A DNA stretch of 64,000 bases from Citrus sinensis (taxonomy: Eukaryota > Streptophyta > Magnoliopsida > Sapindales > Rutaceae). Made by a program: the position numbers and the translations under genes. Of this stretch, positions 25,201-36,813 are shown one piece after another. The notes under the pieces were generated by a model. It did not search any database. It had not been told where the DNA came from and worked only from the letters and a program-made list of their open reading frames with translations. Within the stretch, counting starts at the first letter, position 1; each line of letters starts with the position of its first letter. The stretch is taken from contig NC_068558.1 of the NCBI RefSeq assembly GCF_022201045.2, positions 44,481,001 to 44,545,000 of the forward strand, read 5' to 3'.

Positions 25201-28200
25201 GGATTCCTCACAAAAGCACCTTGTATCGGCAGTTCTTGACAAGTGAAGTTTCACGAATTAATTATTTTGGCTATAGATTATACCGTGCCCTACCATTCCT
25301 ATATGAGTTACGATGTGTACTTGATTGGTCATGCACATCCACATCTTTGACCATGTATGATTGGCTGAAGGTAAGTGACGATATTATTCAGTAGTGTTAC
25401 ACTAAAATTGCTTTGCGATATTTACCTAAACTTCTTGAAGTTATACAATTATCTCCTACCATAATTCACCTCCTGTATTATACTGTTCTTTCTGTTATTA
25501 ATTGTTGCTTTTCTTCTTTAGCAGATTAGGGAACAGAAAATTCAGAAAAAGTAGAATTCTACCAGTATGTTCCAATAATAGGAAGTTTTTAGCTAATTTA
25601 TCAGGTCAACTGTTTTCCGGCAAGTAAATATTTCAGCTGAATTGTTTGTGGATGTGCCTAATAGATGTGTGTCTGCTGGACGTGCCTCTCTGATGGTGTC
25701 AACTTTGAATTTTTGTCAATTTTTCCATTTTAGCTGACCTCAGTCTACCATAGCTTGAGATCTAAAAGATTTTCTTCTTATCTAAGCTCAAAAAATGTTT
25801 AACCCAGCTAAGTGTTTGTTCGTCAGAAGACCATCATTATGGTTGTTAAAATATCCCATTGTTCAAATACAGTTTAATACGGCTTCTCCGCACACTCTAG
25901 CTTGAGTTATTATTTGGTTTAATTAATATGATAGTATAACCAAGTTTGTTTTGTTTTCTCCTTTTTTCCCCCATTATTCCCAATTTGTTTTAGTTTCTGG
26001 TCTGCATGCTAGGCTTAGTCAGTTACGGCATTCTGTCGAACTTGCTTAAGAAGGGAAAGTGTTAAAATTTGCACATTTATTAAATATAACATATGATTTG
26101 GACACGCATACCAAAAGCATGACTTGAAAGCTTGGGTTCAGTTTACTAATAATGTGCACTTCGCTTTCTGAAGTTTATACCAACATGCCATTTGTTGCCA
26201 TTTCTTCCACAATTCGCAATTCGAAGTCAAATCAAATTAGTCCTGGTCAGGGCTTTGTTAATCTTTGTTTTCCAACTGTCTGACATTTCTTATGCTCTCT
26301 GTTGGTGCCATCCTCAACTCCTCTCCATCCTCCTCATGGTGCCTTCTTAACCTCTGAACCTTTTTTTCTTCTAAGCAAGACACAAATTGAGAGATGGGAG
26401 TGGTAGAAAAAGAAAGAAAGAAGCCTAAGAGTGCTTAATTAGAAATTATCATGAGTCTGCATTGCTAAGATGGATTGTCTAATACTTGTCAAAAAAAAAA
26501 AAGGGATGGATTGTCTAATAGATCATAAATTCCTTGCTTGCTTAAAAATGGATAATGGATCTATATGTTATTACTTTGTTGAGTTCCCTAGTTAGAGCTC
26601 TATTCTACAGCTGCATCAGTTGACATTGGTATAGAGCATATCATTTGTTTGTTTCTGTAGTATACTGGTCATAGAATATATAGCTCACTTGATTTTCTGT
26701 TCTTAGCAATAGCTGCTTGATCGGACTTTTTTCATGATTATTTTTGTAACTGATTTATAGCTTTATTCTTAGCTGGAGGACATAAATGCAAGTCTGTACC
26801 TTGTCAAATGCGATGCAGTGTTGAATAGAGCTAAGAACAAACAAGGAGAGAAGCAAACGATAATGACCAAATGTTGCAATGGGATATGTTTGTTCTTTGT
26901 GTTAATCTGCGTTATCTGGGCTCCGATGCTGGTAAGTAAATGTAGCTTCTGAGATTTGCAGTATGTCTTAGTAAATTGCCTGTGGCTTGTTCATGAGCTT
27001 CTAACTTAGATATGCTTGTCTTCTGAGCTACTGCTTTTAGATGAAGTATAACTTTCATTTACTAACATCCTCTTTTTTCTTTTTTTCCCCCACTTTCTCA
27101 GATGTATAGCAGTGGTAATCCAACGAACATTGCAAACCCCATAAAAGATGCAAGTGTTCAAATTGATATTAATACAAGGGGTGGAAAGTTGACATTATAT
27201 CATACTACTCTCTGTGAAAAAATCCCATGGGATGTGCTCGACTCTGATGTTAATCTTGGTCAAGGGTTTTTGGAGACATACAATACACATGATATTCAGT
27301 TGATATGCTGTCAACCAGATGCAAGTGTTTTGTGGCTTGTTCCTGGTTTAGTTCAGACCAGATTCATTCACTCCTTAGGCTGGCACATGGGCATGGATAT
27401 TAGATTTACTTGGGTACTTACAAGAGATCGACCAAAAGGCAAGGAAGTAGTGAAATATGAAAATCATGTAGATCCTCTTGATCTTCCAAAACCATCAGAT
27501 GTCATAAGTGTGCTTAATGGTTCTACTAACAGCTTCAGGGTGAAAAATATTTATCCAAGATACTTCCGTGTCACTGCTTCTGGTGATGTCAGACCTTTTG
27601 AACAAGAGGTACAACTCTTTTGTCAATCTGCTCACAGTTAAAAAAATCATTTGCACAGTATAAATCTGATTTGGCATCATATGATGCTTTACAATAATTA
27701 TTATGTTTCAACTATCATAATGCTGCTGAATGTAAAATTCGTATTTTAGGTTGTTTTTGAGGCTTTACAACAAATGTTATGGTTCAACTATCATAATACT
27801 TCTGAAGACAAATTTCATATTATGTGGTGTTTTCTGTGGTAACAAATTGTTAATCTCTAATAATTTACTGGAAAACCCTTCCTAAAACTGTCTTTGATGG
27901 CAATTAACAAAAAAACTTCATAAGCAACTAACATTTTTGTAAAAGAGATGGCTTACTCTAAAATGAGTCAGTAGACGCTATTGTATGGTATACTAGCTGT
28001 CTTATCATAAATGATGTCGTAGGTGACCTCAGGACAGATTGTTGTGATGACAAGCCTATAATATCTTTATAGGTATATGCAGTTAGTGCGGATCTCGTTA
28101 TGAATCGTGCTGATTCTGAGTGGTGGTCCTTCCATAATATCAATGCATCTGACATAAAAGGTTGTGAAGGTCTTTCAGGACCAATGGCGATTATAGTCTC

Positions 28201-28969
28201 TGAGGAAACACCACCACGTAAGTTTAGAAAATAGTTTCTTGTATTCATGTATTTATTACATCCATTATGATTCTTCTTTCATACAATTACTAATGCTAAG
28301 ATTATACTTCAGAGGGTATTCTTGGTGACACTCTAAGCAAGTTCAGCATTTGGGGTCTCTACATAACCTTTGTGCTCGCGGTTGGTCGCTTTATCAGACT
28401 TCAGTGCTCCGACTTAAGAATGAGAATTCCTTTTGAGAACCTACCTTCTTGTGACAGGTAAATGCATAGTTGTGAGGCCCTATTTTTATTTTTATTTGTC
28501 CGAGCACAGGATGTACTACCATGAAAACAGAATAATGGACACACAGTTTCGATGGTCCTAATGCCCATGGTCGGGTCTTTAAGTGAGAAGGAAGTACAGC
28601 TCTATGTTGGTTTTATTTGGTTTGACAGGCTGATTGGAAGTGTGAATACAACCTTTAGCTGCACCATCCAAACCATTTTTGTATATGCTATAAGCCCAGA
28701 TTGAAAATCAAATATTTCATGTTGGATTCTGTTAGTTTGTCCTCGTGTTTGCTCTCCATACATAAGAAGATGAGAACTTCCGGCTCCTTTTCCTGTTACA
28801 TGTCAATATCTGGTTTTTCATTTTTTGATGCAGGTTGATAGCCATATGTGAGGATATATACTCAGCTAGAGCAGAGGGTGAGCATGAAGTTGAGGAGGTC
28901 CTTTATTGGACCCTTGTAAAAATTTATCGGTCACCACACATGCTGCTCGAGTTCACAAAGCCAGACTAG
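10296..28969 (+). CDS. PIEZO: PIEZO mechanosensitive ion channel, complete 21-exon gene
   Basis: This encodes a cation channel opened by membrane tension. In plants it is reported at the tonoplast of tip-growing cells and in root caps. Exons: 10296-10344, 10679-10759, 11803-11962, 12060-12217, 12419-12575, 12685-12871, 13609-13724, 17639-17723, 17927-18142, 18219-18396, 18953-19081, 19250-19423, 19556-19789, 20479-22026, 22376-24867, 24975-25370, 26773-26931, 27102-27608, 28073-28217, 28313-28457, 28834-28969 (TAG). The sum is 7452 nt, 2483 aa, close to the roughly 2.5k aa of plant PIEZO. All junctions are GT-AG and every phase closes. Many transmembrane segments build the blade. A cytosolic coiled coil is near EQERKAAWKTAQLQHIRESE, and a conserved block reads GDGVSQVQSIGNQAVNNLVSFLN. 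The C-terminal cap and pore regions contain NPTNIANPIKDASVQID and YITFVLAVGRFIRLQCSDLR, and the anchor contains EEVLYWTLVKIYRSPHMLLE. Intron 7 (3.9 kb) carries a copia insertion. The exon 4 donor (G|GTTTGT) is non-consensus but is the only one that keeps the frame. Confidence 0.96.
14495..14631 (-). repeat. 3' LTR of the copia element (137 bp)
   Basis: This is the LTR adjoining the polypurine tract. It matches the other LTR at 17183-17358 with roughly a dozen substitutions and a gap of about 39 bp, located where the partner has the segment around 17297-17340. Confidence 0.9.
14632..14643 (-). other. Polypurine tract of the copia element
   Basis: On the minus strand the sequence GCTTGAGGGGGAA runs directly into the LTR start TGTTGAAAG. 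This is the expected plus-strand primer site. Confidence 0.85.
15011..15280 (-). pseudogene. copia RNase H region, broken
   Basis: The minus-strand frame reads RPNITFAVGVVSQFMHSPN...AYTDADWAGSFADRKS, the end of the reverse transcriptase and start of RNase H of Ty1/copia polyproteins, with the YTDADWAG motif intact. It stops early at RKS. Further in-frame-like RNase H fragments continue to about 14640 with several stops. Confidence 0.88.
15527..16380 (-). pseudogene. copia reverse transcriptase, frameshifted, catalytic Asp lost
   Basis: Two overlapping minus-strand frames (16380-15910 and 16051-15527) together cover the linker and reverse transcriptase domain. Family blocks include LANPKWREAIYEEL, GCKWVFMVKRKADGSIGRFKARL, VAKMNSIWVLLSLAANLEWPLQQLDVKSAFLHG and CKLKKSLYELKQSPRAW. 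The catalytic box YVDD is YVND, and one frameshift lies near 16050. The fragment cannot encode an active enzyme. Confidence 0.9.
16869..17069 (-). pseudogene. copia gag N-terminal fragment
   Basis: The minus-strand frame starts MSNVSESSSGVNIK and contains LNGQNFLQWSQSVKLYVKGKGK, the typical start of a plant copia gag. It is cut after 66 residues. The sequence following it (FHPPTGKYFVTMNVTFF, about 16735-16830) already belongs after the integrase core, which marks the internal deletion. Confidence 0.85.
17171..17182 (-). other. Primer-binding site (initiator tRNA-Met)
   Basis: On the minus strand TGGTATCAGAGC directly follows the 5' LTR end. This is the standard tRNA-iMet primer site of copia elements. 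Confidence 0.92.
17183..17358 (-). repeat. 5' LTR of the copia element (176 bp)
   Basis: This partner of the LTR at 14495-14631 keeps about 39 bp that the other LTR lacks. It begins TGTTGAAAG and ends TTTCTCA in element orientation and abuts the GCATG target duplication. Confidence 0.9.
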
Positions 28970-30596
28970 GTGGTTGAATCTGAGCACTGCCTTTGATTGC
29001 TAGAAAATGAAAGTTCACACTGACGTTAGATCTGACACACACGCTTATAATTGGACAATGAAGATCAACAACTGATTCTTGTTTCTATGGCCCCTAGAGA
29101 TGCTCTGGTGGTATACTGGTATTACATTCTTCACACTGAGGCTTTAACAGTACTGAGATTTTGAATGTTGAATTCTCCGTGTGTATATATAATCAACAGG
29201 CTGTCCATTCTTTGTACAGTATCTGTTATTGGGTATTAGAATTTTGGATTCATGTTGTATGCATGGGGGTTCATCTCCACATGATTGAACAGAGGATTGC
29301 CCGTTCTGTTCAGGCCCAAAAAAAAAAGGAAAAAATTATAGAAAATAATTTCGAACCCAAGCTCATCTTCGTTGCTCTTTTGACTTATCTTTTCAAATTT
29401 AAGTGTTTTTCTTTTTTTCCATCAAGATGCGCATCTAAGTGACAGGTAAAAGGCTGAGCTTTCATCACTTGGTAGCGCGCATTATTAAGTTCAATCACCA
29501 ACGACGTACAAGTTGCATCATAGTAGAGCTGGTGCAGCCGTGCAGAGTTGCTGTCTTCCTTACAATCTTTTGTCATCTATATTTATTCAATTTAAGAGCT
29601 ACCAACATCAAATAACAAAAAAGATAAATAAATATGTGAAGTGGTTTCATCGGACCGTTGGACGATTCAATATTGTCCAATTTGGTGGCAATCAATCACA
29701 ACTTAAATTTTCTTCTGTTACAAGCAGAACAGGAGAAAGCAAGGAATGTTCTGAGGTTTTTGACTGTCGTAGCTAGCTGTGCAATTTCCACTAATTGAGT
29801 AAATATTGAACGTGTACTCACCAATGCATTAGAGACATCAATGAAAACGGTGATCCAACGGTGTTTGCCCATTCCTGACCCTGAAACGGTTACCAGGACC
29901 AAGATATGTATCTAGAGGCTAGAGCAACCACTGTCCACTTAGTCCCAATTTTCACGGAATTCTCAATGGGAGATGAGAATTTGTGCAATTCTACAAATGA
30001 GCTTTATCATGGTTTCTGTTACGGACAAACAAACTTCTATGGTACTTAAAATAACTCCCTCCACCAATCCTATGCCAGTTCTGTTCTATGCTCTAAGGGG
30101 AAGGGAGATTTAATCACATACTTCAAAATACAATAGTTCACTCGGGACAAACATTCACTGGGGGGAAAAAAGAAGAAATGCAACCATTACAACAGATCCA
30201 ATAGCTGAGCCTACTAACAACATTCAAGTCACAATAACATTAGCTGCTCCATCCATACATAGTTCACTCCCAAAAAAAAGAGAGTAAGAAAGAAACATGG
30301 GTACATTACCTAGAATATCTAACAACATAAAACTTGGCCGTTTCGGAGGACATAATTCCACCAAACAAAAGTTGCCAAACATATTCACTTGGGCCAATAC
30401 TGCTTCCTCTGGAAATCTACCAGAGGTGGCATAATTCCACCAAAACAAAATGCAGGTTGACCAATTCATGTATACGATACACAAATCAACTCAGTCAATT
30501 AAAAATAATCAAGATCAGCTACAGCAAGCAGCTCAATTGCATCAAACCCAATTCTCGACGAAAATAACTTTTAACATACATGGCCCAAGAACAAAT
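28970..30596. other. Convergent 3' region of PIEZO and MBD4-like gene
   Basis: The first few hundred bases should be the PIEZO 3'UTR, and the last few hundred the 3'UTR of the minus-strand MBD gene. I see no other gene, RNA or strong repeat. Confidence 0.55.
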
Positions 30597-33500
30597 TCAG
30601 TGCATGGCAACAGACCCTTCATCCCTAGCAGTTCCATCTCCAACAACACCCTTCGATGTTTTAGGTTTCCTTTTAGCATCACTACTGGCAGAACCCTTTT
30701 TGACAACATCCTCAGGAATAGTATCGTCCATTACTTTTGGAACTGAAAAGGTAAAATCTGAAAGGGATACATCACTATATTCAGGATTTGCTGCAAGAAA
30801 TCCTGCTACTTCATTAAGAGTTCTTAGTTTCTTCCCTGTGGGAGTAATATAGTAAGCATCCATTTTAGAGAAATCTTTTCTAAGCACCAAACTTCTCTTA
30901 AAACCTCCTGGGGTCTTTGGGATTCCAGGTCTGTCAATGACCCAGACTCGTGAGGCATCATACTCAATATCAGCAGGATCCTCACAGGAAACACCAGGTT
31001 TTCTGTCACAAACAAAAGGGATCTCTGCGATTTTACATCTAATTTCCTCATACTCTTCTGATGAATTAATCACCCTCCATTTAAAACATTTTTCGCACTG
31101 TGCTGCGTATGTGTCGATTGACCTGATCGGTTCCCCTCCTCCTCGGGGCTTCTGTCATAAGAATTCAAAAGCAGTCAGTGAAATTGCCTAAGAAAATACA
31201 TTAACACATTAAGGTTGAGAAGTATAATGACCCAATTTAAAATTTCCAATTTCCAATCAGCTCTAAATGAACAAATGAAAAAGCAAATGAAATAATTAAG
31301 AATGTGCATCCATTAAGCATATAGATTTCAAATAAATTTCAAGCAATTGTTGACCTTTTTCCCAAAGGAAATCTTCCAACTACATTAAAAACATAATCAG
31401 GAGGCGGTGCACTGACAAAACGGCCTCATTGACACACACAAAGACACCCCAAAAAAAATAATTGAAATAAAATAAAATCCTATAGGTAAGATGCATGATT
31501 GATTCTTCATGATTACCATGAATATTGTCTGTCTAAAATACCTAATTTACTTCCTAAAGTATTTAAGTCCTTTCAATTTGGTAACCATAATTATTTAATA
31601 AAAGGGATAGTCAGAAGCCTCCAAGACGTAACGAGTTCTATATCTTCGTTTATATAAATAAATAAATAATCTATATGCTTTGAGATTGGTGTCTAGGCTG
31701 GTCTAATTTTGTAGAGGGTTGATTGGTATATTTTTATATAGCACCGATAAGTTTTCATTATTTTGCTTTCTCAGTGGACAGCTGGTCCACTCCTTGTACT
31801 GACTCTTCATCTTTAATACAATTTAAGGTTTCTAATAAATAATAATAATAATAATAATAATCAACTTGGTCACAGGAAAAATAATCTTTTTTTCTTTTTT
31901 TTTTTTGGTGGGGGGGTGTAAGGGGAAGAAGAGGGTTTAAGAAACAAATAGACTTTTATGGAGTAAAAAAAGCCACCACATCAATTCTAACATCTGCCCA
32001 CTTCAGAGCTCCATTACATCCATATAATAAACACATACTTTCCAGCTTTCAACATTTTGGAAGACAAAGCAAAGGTAGCAAACAAAAGTAAGAAAAGCAT
32101 GTTAGTCCAATCAGTTCTATACCATACAAACATGAGCTGTGCACAAGAATCATGTCAAACATTATTGGTTAATCCTAAGGAAGTATAACATTTACCAAAG
32201 TAAATTTCACACTCCAAAGATAGATCAGAACGACATAAGGTTCTGAGGTGCTGTAGCTTAAAATCTGTAACTATTAAACAAAAGTTAATAATATATAGTA
32301 CATATAAATTTTAAATAATAGTTTTGACAAAATTATTAAAGATATAATAGATTTTTCATCATACAAGTGGAAAATCATATCAATATAGCTTCTAAGATAC
32401 AGCAAATAGTGCTTACCAAACACTTTAATGCTGTAGCTCTGCCCAACCTCAATCCCGAACACACCCTAAGTTATTGAATGTGTGGTTTACAACATAAATG
32501 GTTACAAATTCTGTGCTTCCACATAACCATAACCTAGTGTAGATTATTAGCACGCATTACTTCATGCCCTTAAAAAAGGCACTATGTACAAAATAACACT
32601 CAAAAATCATTCATGTAAACATATTTAGCCAGCAGCCCATGTAACAAAATGGACAACCTAAATGTTGGCTTATCACTCAGATGTTCCACCTTACCACAAC
32701 AGAACCGAAACCCACTAGCCCAAGCATCACTGCTGACCAATGTCAAACGCTATCAGTTTATCTTAAGAAAGCATGCTATTTAACAAAGTTAGCAAATGTA
32801 ACAATCCAGAGACAGATGAGAATAACATATGTTACTGAATACATGTCATACAACAGCGGGGTGGAGGCGGAAAGAGAGAGAGTGTGTGGGGAGGACAACA
32901 AATTCCACACTCCTACAATACCATAACACATAGAAGATGATTAGGATACCCTAAAACAAAGGCATAATATACAAAATAACACTCAGAAAGGTTTTGTGTA
33001 AACACATGTAGCTGGCAGCCCATGCAAACAAATGAGCATACTATATGTTGTTTACTACTAAAATGATACATACGGACCACCATTGAAACCGAAAGCTAAA
33101 ACCCACTAACAAAATCATGAACGCTGAGCAATGTCCAACGTCACCAGTTTATCTAAGCAAGTAAGTCATTTATTTACCAAAGCAAATTTAACAGTCTGAG
33201 GGCAGTTGACAACAATTTATGCTATTGAATATGTGTTTAACGCCCAAAAACTAACTCATTACAATGACGCATAGTAGATGATTAGCAAGCATTAGCTCAG
33301 AACTAGACATAAGCATTATATACAAAACATGACTCAAAAAGGACTAACTTAAAACATATGCAGACCATGCAACTAGATGGGCATTAACAAATCTGACCAA
33401 TTCTTCTAGGATTGAACAACATCCCTAGCTGGCAAAACGCTCTTTCATCATTTCAAAAACGCAAAATTTCTGGCTGTCCTGTAACTAAGAAAAGGAACAA

Positions 33501-33955
33501 ACCAACAAAAATAATAATAATAATAATAATAACTAGTTACTAGAGGAATAGTAACGCTCAGCCGATGGTTTCGATTGAACAAAATATCATTTGAATTTTA
33601 GGCTCAGTTGAGCGAGCGTTTTTATCGATTGATGCGAGACACCTGACTCATCACACTAAGTGAAAACAAAAGATTCCCAATTTCCTTCCGTTCCCTAATC
33701 TACGCTGCAATTTCATCCGCATCCAAACACGGCTCAAACGAAATAATAAACATATGAATAAAAGATAATTATTAATTATCGATTTTTATAATAATAAACT
33801 CAACAGAGCAGTTACAAATTTCATGTCCGTACTAAAATCTCGTAACCGTTATTTGAAGAGGAAAAATAAAAAAAAAATAAATCTAAAAAAGAATTAGGTT
33901 TGAGTTCGTAGCGTACCTTCGACGCCGTTTTCGGCGTCTCTTGTTTGTCTTCCAT
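30597..33955 (-). CDS. MBD4: Methyl-CpG-binding-domain protein, plant MBD4 type, with CW zinc finger
   Basis: There are two exons on the minus strand: 33955-33917 (13 codons, MEDKQETPKTASK) and 31151-30597, giving 197 aa. GT-AG borders close in phase 0. A CW-type zinc finger spans about residues 25-80, with Cys at about 32, 35, 61 and 69 and the tryptophan of KCFKWRVI. An MBD follows (about 82-140): VWVIDRPGIPKTPGGFKR, LRKDFSKMDAYYITPTGKKL and NEVAGFLAANPEY. This CW+MBD layout and length match Arabidopsis MBD4/MBD2-type nuclear proteins, which act in chromatin and for which binding to methylated CpG is weak or absent. The name should not be confused with the animal MBD4 glycosylase, as there is no glycosylase domain. 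The basic/Ser tail (SSDAKRKPKTSKG) is less conserved. The 2,765-bp intron is very long for so small a gene. Confidence 0.92.
32150..33400. repeat. Three diverged tandem copies inside MBD4 intron 1
   Basis: A segment recurs at about 32150-32660, 32734-33050 and 33110-33370. Shared landmarks are ACCAAAGTAAATTT/ACAAAGTTAGCAAAT/ACCAAAGCAAATTT, then a TTATTGAAT/TTACTGAAT/CTATTGAAT block, then TACAAAATAACACTCA-like text and the phrase AGCAGCCCATG/GGCAGCCCATG/GCAGACCATG. Copies 2 and 3 are spaced about 340-390 bp. Copy 1 is longer because a MITE sits in it. Confidence 0.7.
32239..32466. mobile_element. Tourist-like MITE inserted in intron repeat copy 1
   Basis: The 228 bp lie between two TAA triplets (32236-32238 and 32467-32469). 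The right end, read in reverse, is GGGTGTGTTCGGGATTGAGG...GAGCTACAGC. The left end GGTTCTGAGGTGCTGTAGC is a shortened version of it. Sibling copies of the intron repeat (for example near 32822-32835) read through this point without it, which gives paralogous empty sites. The target type fits PIF/Harbinger. Confidence 0.65.
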
Positions 33956-34042
33956 CTTTCTCTCTCTAGAACTTACGTCTACTCCTTTCTTTATCGTTTC
34001 CTAATTTTTCACAGTTTTGCGGTTTTTTTCACTTCTCAGTGA

Positions 34043-34048
34043 CACGTG
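34043..34048. promoter_or_regulatory. G-box/ABRE-like CACGTG upstream of MBD4-like gene
   Basis: The palindrome CACGTG in context GACACGTGGCG lies about 90 bp upstream of the MBD ATG. bZIP/bHLH factors bind such sites. Function here is inferred. Confidence 0.4.
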
Positions 34049-34395
34049 GCGTTGGGTCGTGCATCAGTTACTGTCTGCCTTGGGGAATGCACATGCACTC
34101 ACGTGATATATACTGTAAGAGTAAAATGTTTTTGGATATTGCCCGTTGGTTCACCTGGATGTCTCGCATGCATGCGTCAAACGTGTCGTGGGTTTTAATT
34201 ACAAATCCGATCCAGCGGCACCGAGGGGTGTATGGCCCCATTAGAGCCCGCGTAAACTGATTATTGGATTTTTCCTCGCCACGTATATAATAATTGACAC
34301 CCATGGACATTTGACCTTCGTTCAGTGGACTTTTTTTTTTTTAACCCCACTTACTAAAGAAAACCGACATTTGAACAAAAGGTTAATTATTATTA

Positions 34396-34777
34396 GAAAA
34401 ATTATCATTCGTATACCTTATAAATGATCTGTTATAAAAAATATTATAATATTTTAAGGGTGTATTAATCATCCATTCTAACTTGATCGTCTATCAAACT
34501 GTTACTTACCGTTTAAATAAAATAATATCAGAAGAATAATTTAGTCTTTTCATATGATACAAATAATAATAAAATAATTTAAGGGTATACAAGTGATATT
34601 TTTTAAGGGTAAAATCGTTAATTCATTGTAATTTCATTAACTTTCAAACGACAGCTAACAATTTGGTGGTCGGCAGATAACTTTTGTTAATTTAAGATAG
34701 ACAATTGATACACTCTTAAAATATTGTGGTATTTTTTATAATAGAGGATCTATAAAATATACGAATGATATTATCCC
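34396..34777. mobile_element. Mutator-type MITE with long inverted termini
   Basis: The 382-bp element has imperfect inverted termini of about 110 bp (34396 to about 34510, and about 34670-34777). Both contain ATCATTCGTATA close to the end and a TTATAAAAAATA...ATATTTTAAG block. The flanks carry an identical 9-bp TTATTATTA (34387-34395 and 34778-34786). A 9-bp duplication and long TIRs are the hallmark of Mutator-like elements. The duplicated word is low complexity, so the exact ends are slightly uncertain. Confidence 0.75.
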
Positions 34778-34786
34778 TTATTATTA

Positions 34787-36554
34787 TTCAATTATCTCAC
34801 TATCCAAAAGCCGACGACTAGATTATTTTGGTATCGATAAGATTCAAATATTGTCTGAGAAATGTAATGGTGTTATTCTTGATATTATTGACAGAAATGC
34901 AATTTCTCGGCAACCAAACACAGTTCAAACGAAATAAATAATAAACATATAAATAAAAGATAATTATCGATTATTGTAATTTGCTCGCTCATTCATTTCA
35001 ATTTTCAACGTGCATGCCTTCCACACATCGCCGAGTCGTTCCATGCAATTAATAATATAATTTAATTATATCCACCCGTCGCCCGCTGCTGACTAAATTT
35101 CATCTGGTCACGCTCTGCTCGCGACGTCTTCACCTGGTTCGCTCTGCTCAGTGCGTTTCCACCCGTTGTGCTTTTTCAAATATATATCACACGCGTCACG
35201 CTCCACTTACTATAACGTAAGCCTATTTCATTTATAAGCACCACTTTTCGCTGTCTGGTGAAGCCATATCCAGATCCATTTTGTATTTCGGCAGTGTCAT
35301 TACTGGCTTCAAGTTGGGTTTCAAAATATTGCAGTCATTTCAGCTATGACAGACAGTGAGTGTTTAATAATTTTCCTTGATTTCAATGTGTTTTTTTTAT
35401 TATTATTTATTTCAATATTTCGACGGACCAATTTGTGTTATATGTAGAATGCTGACCAAATTTTTCTGATTTTCTAACAGTATTAACGGTTATTTCATAT
35501 ACAACTCTGATTTTGGTTGAATAGTGATTTTTCCATTTTGGTATATACAACGATACTTTGGTTTCCTGCCGTGACTTGCCCATCAACAAATGACTGAGAA
35601 TAAATTTTCTATATATACATATAACCATATACATTATAATTGCTTATAATAGAGTAATTTTCGAATGATTTCTGTTTCCAATTATTTTCTTTTAATTTTA
35701 TAAAAAAAGAAAAATATTTACTTTATTTTATTTATTTCCATTTTCCCAAAATTTCTAAGGCGTAATACACATTTTTTTTTTGGGTTTTCTTTTCACTTAA
35801 AAAAATTATAAAAATTTGAATTATTTATTAATAAATTAATAAACTTTATCGTAAATATTAAGTATGTAATTAATGTGTAATCTGGGAGGGAATTAGTGAA
35901 TCCAATACCAATTGGCAAAGACTAATTAAGGGTTAGACGAATAAGCCAAAAAAGGGCCGAACACTGACTCTGGTTTAGTGGCTTTTGAGTGCAAAAAGCC
36001 CAAACGCACAAGCACACCAACACTACACCGGGCACAGGCAGTGCAGCTGCAAAATTTGTCCGCGCGAAGAAATGCAGCCACGGCGAAGACAATGGGGACA
36101 AATTACCATTGCTTTTTGGTTCTCTGTGACATACTAAATAGTTTTCTTCTAATCAAAACCACTAAGTATAGGTATAAAGATTCTGTTTTTTCTTTCTTTT
36201 TCTCTTATGGTCTTCGTTTGAAGTGATTCTTGGGTTTTTTCTTTTTAGTGAGTCTGTGTGCTGCTTCCTATGTTGCAGCTTAGGCTATAAAAATAAAAGG
36301 GTTTTGTATTAGTGTTATCTACGCATTCATTATCATTATTATCTTGAATAGCAAAGTAAGCGTGCTCTGAATGTAAGTGGTTCCTGTTTTTGATAAACTG
36401 ACTGTTTTTCGGTTTTTCTCTGATACAGGGTAGAGAAAGATTGCCTCACTTGCCCTATTTCAGAGATACTGGTATGGGTTTTGCTTATTCATTTTTCTTT
36501 CTGCTTTGTTATGCTATTGGTTATCTTTGCTTACAAGAGAAATACAACGGTTCA
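34787..36554. other. Spacer and probable leader region of the RING E3 gene
   Basis: No protein gene is supported here. A TTTATAAGC motif near 35231 and candidate splice sites (for example acag|GGTAGAG near 36428) suggest that the RF298-like gene has a spliced 5'UTR beginning in this stretch, but I cannot fix its start. A 65-75 bp segment at 34912-34975 duplicates 33722-33780 on the other side of MBD exon 1. Confidence 0.45.
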
Positions 36555-36672
36555 ATTTGCATTGTTTTTGCAGTTCATTCTCTCTGTTTTTTTTTTTTTT
36601 TGTTCATTTTCTTATTTGCATTGTTTTTTGCAGTTGATTCTCTGTTTATTTGGTGTTCATTTTCTTTGGACA
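36555..36672 (+). repeat. 59-bp tandem duplication in the RING E3 leader
   Basis: Two copies (36555-36613 and 36614-36672) begin ATTTGCATTGTTTTT(T)GCAG and end GTTCATTTTCTT. Each contains a pyrimidine-rich stretch followed by GCAG, so a potential 3' splice site is duplicated upstream of the coding start. Confidence 0.7.
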
Positions 36673-36813
36673 ATGTGTTTTATGCACTTTTCTTTATTTT
36701 TTATTTCTTTGGTTACTGTTTGAGCCTTTGCTTGCTTATGTAGGGAATGTATCCGGAAGCCTAAGTAGAGAGGACATTGAGTGTTTTGTTTTTGTTGTTC
36801 GTAGAAGGATAAC

